From contig JAULJL010000032.1 of NCBI GenBank assembly GCA_030761205.1, positions 7,941,134 through 8,005,133 on the forward strand: a stretch of 64,000 nt of DNA, written 5' to 3'. Under the pieces are notes generated by a model, which made no database searches, was not told where the DNA came from, and saw nothing but the letters and a program-made list of their open reading frames with translations. Source of the stretch: Fremontodendron californicum (lineage: Eukaryota; Streptophyta; Magnoliopsida; Malvales; Malvaceae). Position 1 is the stretch's first letter. Each line of letters begins with the position of its first letter. Made by a program: the position numbers and the translations under genes. Shown piece after piece: positions 58,625-64,000 of the stretch.

Positions 58625-58720
58625 ATTTGAGTTGATTCAATTGGTTAAATATTTATTAGCATTTTAATAAGTATTAGGATTCGAGTCTTATCAACAAGTC
58701 TTATTTGATGGGTAATTTGA
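58625..58720 (+). repeat. tRNA-like (SINE-like) relic
   Basis: TTGATTCAATTGGTTAA resembles a pol III A box and GGATTCGAGTC a B box, about 35-40 bases apart. No poly(A)-like tail or duplication was established. Confidence 0.35.
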
Positions 58721-58789
58721 AAATACTACTGTTAGCTCTTTCTGAGACCTGTGACATGTCTTGATCCTAGATTGGAGTAACCTCGTCTT

Positions 58790-59448
58790 TAAATTTGCTC
58801 ATGGGCAGGGTCGGACCGAGCTTCGACTTGGATTTTTCCTCGTCCAAACTTGTCTTATTGTTAATAAATTATTAAAAAAATATTTTTATATTAATATTCT
58901 ATATATATATATTTTATAATTAAATTTAAATAAAAAATATTTTTTATTTAATGAATAATAATTCGAGCCGGACAGGCTAGAACTACAAAATTTTTTATCT
59001 AGACCCAATCTAATTCAAATCGGATCGGACAGTTTATCTGATCCTTGAGCAAGTTCTCACTAAACTTTTATTAACCAAAAAAACAAACCCTACCCTAACT
59101 GATTTGGGTTCCATCATATAACACACTCCCTCATGTTTAGGCTTCATAAGAACAACTTACGCAACGAGTTATGAGGACAACAAATATGGGGCAACGAGTA
59201 AGCTTTTAGATTTTATCTATGCTAATATTAAAATCCTAATTAAGTAGGTTTCACAAATTAACGTAATATTAACTGGATTAATAAATTTACTTCAAAACCA
59301 AATTAATGTTACAATATTAAAATTTAGTTAAAGGTATTTATGTTTTTTACTTTTAAAAGAAAAAAAAATTACAATTAACTTTTTTTTCTTTTCAAATTTT
59401 TTTTTTCCAATTCACTTTTTTTTTTATCATTTTCATTCACATTGTGAA
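58790..59448. other. Degenerate MITE-like remnant and AT-rich flank
   Basis: CATGGGCAGGGTCGGACCGAGC at about 58800 and AATCGGATCGGACAG near 59020 recall the GGGTCGGG ends of the hAT MITE family, but no duplication was found. The rest is AT-rich with T-runs at 59370-59430. Confidence 0.4.
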
Positions 59449-59694
59449 TAGACCTATTCAAGGGTTGGGTTACCCATCCAACACCGAAGATCCGCCCGAT
59501 ATTTGAAAGGGTTTGGACAAAAGTATTAGGCTCGAAATATGAGTTTGGGCAAAAAAATGAGGCGGTTTAGAAAATGGGTCAGATCTTGACTCCAACAATC
59601 AAGGCCTGAGCCCGACCCGACTTTTTTTATTTATTTATATAATATATTATTATATATATATTATGTAATTTAAATATATATAATATATTTTGTA

Positions 59695-60996
59695 TATTAC
59701 CAAGGATATGTAGTCCCTGAATATATTCCTTCAAGTTCGATAACTTGCAAGATGTAATGGCTATTGCTTTGGGGTTGTGCTACTGGATCTGTTTTCATGA
59801 CGTGGTGCTTTTGATAAAATTAAATTGGCGTGGAAGAGAACTTAGTGAATTGGGCATGCAAGACCTTATTTGAGAGATCAACACTTGTTATTCTGATTTA
59901 TGGGTACCAAGTTGGAGGGTTTTGATTAAGTTGGAGTTGGATTTGATCTTCTCTGTCGTTAGGGCTTTGTAAGGATGATGGGAGATAGTTCTTGCTTCTT
60001 TGATGTGTCTTTGAAAATTGGAAAAGATAATTCCTTGACAGAGTTGGATTGTGGGGTTATATCTTGACTATAATGATGCATATTATTTGCTTTGTTTCTC
60101 ATTTTATCTGCATGTGATATTTAATGGGATGGTGCTCTGCTTCTTGCGGTTGAGATTGAAGCATGTTTAAAAAAACCGATTAGAGGTTAAACAAGCGTGA
60201 TTTTCGATTCTTGGTTCAACCGGTTTAATCAATTGAACCGGTTGGACCGGTTGATTTATTTAAATAAAATTTTTAAATATTTTAAAAATAATTTTAATGT
60301 AAATAAATATTAAATATAGTAAATAGTTATTAAAAATAAGCAGTTAGCTTAGTGGTATGGTTTTTAGTATAATTCTAAGAGGTTATGAGTTTAAATCTCA
60401 TCATTTATAAAAAAATATTTTTTATAAAAAATAATTAAAAAAATTAAAAACGGGTTTTCTTGATTTTATTTATTTTTTATCATTAAATTGATTTTTGGCT
60501 TGTTCAATAGGTCCTCGATTCTCTAAATAGTACTAGACCGGATAAGCCTATGATTTTCAATTAAAACGGTCCGATCAGCCGATCCGATCCGTTTTTTCAA
60601 CCATGAATTAAAGTTATATGGTGTACGGCTTGTTATTATAGGAAATATTGATGGCTTTAGTTGATGGCTTTGTGAGTGGGATTGTTGATGCAACATACTA
60701 TGGATTTTGCTCCTTGTGGCACATGTTTTCTTGACGCTTGTTTGTGATATGTAGTGTTGGATACGAGGATCTCTTTTGCAGGATTTTAGAGTTTTTTTTG
60801 CTGATATCGTAGTTTTTATGCTCATGTCCTTTTTTTTTTTTTTTTTAAGAGTAGGTTGTATCTCTTTGGGGCTTTGCCTCTCTCTATGATTTTGATTGTG
60901 TTGTTAGCTTATATTTTGAAACTTTGTCATTTGTTCTTCTAGCTTTTGTCTAGTGTTTTAATAAAATCTTTTGACTTAACAAAAAAAAAAAAAAAA
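59695..60996 (+). mobile_element. Poly(A)-ended retroposon (probable 5'-truncated LINE) inside MITE copy 2
   Basis: The insert ends with AATAAA (about 60960) and an A16 run at about 60981-60996, after which the MITE sequence resumes. A TTTGGGGCTTTGCCTC phrase near the end recalls plant LINE 3' UTRs. No intact coding region was found. The target duplication is not clear because the target is AT-simple. A processed transcript is an alternative. Confidence 0.5.
60164..60605. mobile_element. Small element inside the retroposon, with tRNA-like boxes
   Basis: The ends GTTTAAAAAAACCGATTAG and (complement) GGTTGAAAAAACGGATCGG are imperfect inverted repeats. Near the left is a GGTTCAACCGGTTTAATCAA / TTGAACCGGTTGGACCGG self-complementary stretch. 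In the middle TTAGCTTAGTGGT (60344-60356) and GAGTTTAAATC (60387-60397) resemble pol III A and B boxes. It is non-coding. Confidence 0.45.
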
Positions 60997-61330
60997 TTAT
61001 ATATATATATATAATAGTGTAAGTATTTAAAAAAAATGTTAAGTTATCCATGTTTAAAACTTAATAAAAAATAAAAAGAGATAAAATTACTAAAAATTAA
61101 ATAAAAAATAACATATTTATTATTTTTTTTAGAACAAAAATATTGATAGGCTTAAACGGGCTTGGATTATCCATTTACAAATATGGGTGAGCTTTGGCAG
61201 AATTTGAGACCCATATTTCAAGCCGGACTGGACTTGAGAAAGTTTACGTGATGTTGATACCATACTTAGGCCCCGATCCGACCCATGAACACCTCTAATT
61301 GTGAGTGTACAATATCTATTTTATATCTAT

Positions 61331-64000
61331 TATCGCAATCTAAAAAATAACGAGTCTCATCGCAAGACTTTATTATTTATTAAGCGTGACATTAAAAAAA
61401 CCGAGAAAAAGTCGACTTAATTCCTCTAGAAAAATGAAGGTTTTGAAAATGACCTTGAAAAAGACATGGAGTCGCCACCAATCTTTTTTAGCTAGGTGTG
61501 ATCGGCCACCTATTAAAACCGATTTTATAAAATATTTTAAAAATTAATTAAAACATTTTTAAAACCAATTTCAAGTCTGCGTTTAAACCAGAGAAATCAA
61601 AAAAACGGGTTCGGGACTGGTTATGTGCGGGGAAGGATTAGCATCCCCACAACGTCTGTAAAAAACGGTACCTTATTAATCGTGTGTTATCTCAAATCTC
61701 GGTAAAAAGTTGGTTTTAAATTTAGTATTCCAAGTTAATTCGCAATTTAAAGAAAAATAATTCCATTTTTAATTGAAAATGATCCAGAATTTATAAATTC
61801 AAAATTTTTCTATATTCCCCAACAAACGTGGCAAAATATAGAAATTTTTATTAATTTGGAAGACTTTCCGAATCATTCTCGTTTTTTGAAAGAAAGATAT
61901 TCCTTTATTAATGATAATTGATGATATTTCCTCATGAATTATTTTAACTCGGGAATATCTTTATTTTTTATTGAAAAATCATTGTCCTTTTGAAAACATT
62001 TTAAAAGATATGAATATGTATATGCATGACATAAATAAAATGACATAGCAAAATCTAAATAATATAATGCATCCTAAATGGTATAATATAATTTAAATGC
62101 CTTAGCATATTCTAAATGAAATGAAATGTCCTAAGTTATATGACATATTATAAATGAAATGAAATGACCTAGGTAGCATAATATGTTCTATATGAGATGC
62201 AATATCCTAAGTCATATGATATATTCTAAATGAAATAAAATAACCTAAGTAACATACATATTCCATATGAAATGAAATGACCTAAGTAACATACATATTC
62301 TATATGAAATGAAATGATTTAAATGACATGGCAAATATGAATGATATGGCATATAATTTAAATGACATGGAATATAAAATAATGCTATCATATAATATGC
62401 ATGGAAATAAAAATGAAAATAATAATGCATGAACATAGTATATGCTAAATAATATAACAAAAAAAATAATTAAATAAAAAGCATAGGATATCATGAAATA
62501 TTCCAAATCATATAATAAACAATATAACATAACTCAAAATCATAAAAATATCCTAGAAATTATCATAGCAAAAATCACATATTATATAAAATACATGAAT
62601 ATGGAAAATGCAATGCATGAAAATGTATTTTTTTCCTTTAATTAAGGAAATCCGTATATCTAAAAAGATATCTGGCTACCTTAGGAATATATGTCAAATT
62701 AAATATTCTAAAACCAAAATACTTTGTGATTGTTTGAAAACAATTTTGAAAAGCTTGAATTAAAAATAAAAACTGGGCTATTTTTTTAAAAATGGCTCTA
62801 ATTTCCTAAGTTTAAAATTCCGGACTTGACCACCCTTAACCCGAGACTTAAAAAATCATTTTTAGAGTTTAAAAAGGCTTAGAAACTACCCTAAGTCAGT
62901 AGCTAACCTTCCTAATCAGCCCCCTCTAAGTAACTTAACCAAAACAGAAAAATGATTTTTCTTTAAATTCAATTCTGACTCCACTGTTCAGTTTTAATCC
63001 ACGATTTTTAACATATTTTTAAAAATTCTAAAAATTCTAAAAAAAATACTGGAGACTCAGGACATGTAAAACTACACGGAAAAAAATCAGCTTAATTTTC
63101 TGATTAAAGATGAATGCCCAAAAAAATCAGAAAAGTACGAGTACTGGGTGAAGAAACTTCTTTGCCAAAATACATTTATGTTAAAACCGAAAGTTGGTCT
63201 TTAAAATTGTTGCCCGGAGGTCTTTAAAACTGGTGCTCGGAGGTCTTTAAAATTGGTGCCCGAAGGTCTTTAAAACTGGTGCCCGAAGGTCTTTAAAATT
63301 GGTGCCTCAAGATCTTTAAAATTGGTGCCCGAAGGTCTTTAAAACTGGTGCCCGAAGGTCTTTAAAACTGGTACCCGAAGGTCTTTAAAATTGGTGCCCA
63401 GAGGTCTTTAAAACTGGTGCCTGAAGGTCTTTAAAACTGGTGCCCGAAGGTCTTTAAAATTGGTGCCCGAAGGTCTTTAAAACTGGTGCCCGAAGGTCTT
63501 TAAAATTAGTGCCTCAAGGTCTTTAAAACTGGTGCCCGAAGGTCTTTAAAATTGGTGCCCGAAGGTCTTTAAAATTGGTGCCTGAAGGTCTTTAAAACTG
63601 GTGCCCGAAGGTCTTTAATATTGGTGTTCGAAAATACCTTGACGACAGTCTCAAGGCTCAACTCGTTTGATAAACAAAAATGAATTCGATTTAAAACAGA
63701 AAGAAATACCTTGATAGTGATCTCGGAGTCTGAATCTTTTGAGAAGCAACACGATTTCTCTTTTGGGGAAGTCCAAGTTTCCCTGATTTCTGCACTGTTA
63801 GCTAAATGCAATGATGAGAATGTCATGCTTTGCAAATGCTTGTATGTTTCCTAAAATAAATGCAATCAAATGATTGTGCCATAATTTCTAATCCATGATT
63901 TCTTTGAGGTTCACAGATTATATGACTTCAGGATAGAGTCTTCAATTGTTCATTGATGCCCCACTTAAGGAATTCTTCACTCAAGATATCTTGTCAAACA
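61331..64000 (-). mobile_element. Element E: 3' part of a second Ogre/Tat element, rearranged
   Basis: On the minus strand, 61331-63180 matches the last about 1.9 kb of the D 5' LTR, ending at the LTR edge (TATCGCAATC at 61331 against TGTCGCAACC in D). Beyond 63180 the LTR match stops and a 23-bp array begins. From 63633 to the window edge the sequence matches the complement of the D 3' UTR. The first half of the LTR and the PPT are therefore missing between UTR and LTR. It continues past the window. Confidence 0.82.
63196..63632 (-). repeat. 23-bp tandem array, 19 units
   Basis: The unit is GGTCTTTAAAACTGGTGCCCGAA as written on the plus strand, with an AAT/AAC variation that often alternates. 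Nineteen uninterrupted units with no spacers exclude a CRISPR-type array. The complement resembles CCTCCGGGCACCATTTTTTA words in the D 3' UTR. Confidence 0.93.

Larger units (their letters stand above)
59449..61297. mobile_element. hAT-type MITE, copy 2, split by a retroposon
   Basis: It starts TAGACCTATTCAAGGGTTGGG and ends CCGACCCATGAACACCTCTA, and is collinear with copy 1 on both sides of an insertion. The flanking 8-mers are ATTGTGAA (59441-59448) and ATTGTGAG (61298-61305), seven of eight identical. The family identity is supported by shared internal phrases such as GAGGGTTTGGACAAAA-like text. Confidence 0.75.

Noticed and set aside
60340..60402. Functional tRNA gene
   Set aside because: Boxes are degenerate and no cloverleaf with a paired acceptor stem could be drawn. 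It is listed only as tRNA-like.
60523..60825. 100-codon minus-strand frame
   Set aside because: It crosses the boundary between the small nested element and the retroposon, so it is a chance frame.
63196..63632. Possible CRISPR-like array of 23-bp units
   Set aside because: Units are directly adjacent with no unique spacers, and the context is a plant retroelement.

Overview
The window is a piece of a plant nuclear genome, most likely a eudicot. It is almost entirely transposable elements. The base composition is AT-rich, the Ty3/gypsy lineages are plant-specific (Tekay chromovirus, Ogre/Tat, Athila-like), and primer-binding sites match plant tRNAs. No ordinary intron-bearing host gene was recognised. 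The species cannot be named from the sequence.

Layout. (1) 1-6505: the 3' part of a Tekay chromovirus (element A, + strand) with gag-pol remains and a 3' LTR. (2) 6772-49163: a giant Ogre/Tat element (D, + strand) with a 4.8-kb 5' LTR, the extra Ogre ORF1, a decayed gag-pol containing a recognisable intron, a repeat-rich 3' untranslated region and a truncated 3' LTR. (3) 23935-44234: a second, full-length Tekay element (B, - strand) inserted into a 72-bp tandem repeat of D, with a perfect 5-bp target duplication. (4) 28307-38782: an Athila-like element (C, + strand) inserted into the pol gene of B, again with a perfect 5-bp target duplication. The nesting is C inside B inside D. (5) 49164-61330: AT-rich, gene-free DNA made of small DNA transposons. 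It holds two head-to-tail Helitron-like units, a Mutator-type foldback element with a perfect 9-bp target duplication, and two copies of an hAT MITE family with 8-bp duplications, one of them split by a poly(A)-ended retroposon. (6) 61331-64000: the 3' end of another Ogre element (E, - strand) with a 19-unit, 23-bp tandem array.

The main discovery candidate is element C. It kept its LTRs, PBS, gag, protease and PPT, but lost reverse transcriptase, RNase H and the integrase core. In the place where Athila elements carry an env-like gene it has two intact intronless ORFs. One (33649-34185) encodes a small basic protein with a four-cysteine cluster resembling the nucleic-acid-binding proteins of carlaviruses. 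The other (34549-35181) encodes a 210-residue LONELY GUY (LOG) family protein, the enzyme family that releases active cytokinin. Gag, the Cys-rich ORF and the LOG ORF are each preceded by a T-rich CAG splice-acceptor-like site. Splice-donor-like sites lie in the leader and just before the gag start. This suggests that spliced subgenomic RNAs could express the cargo genes. A non-autonomous retrotransposon carrying a plant-hormone gene and a possible silencing-suppressor-like gene would be remarkable. The function is inferred; the position inside the LTRs is seen directly.
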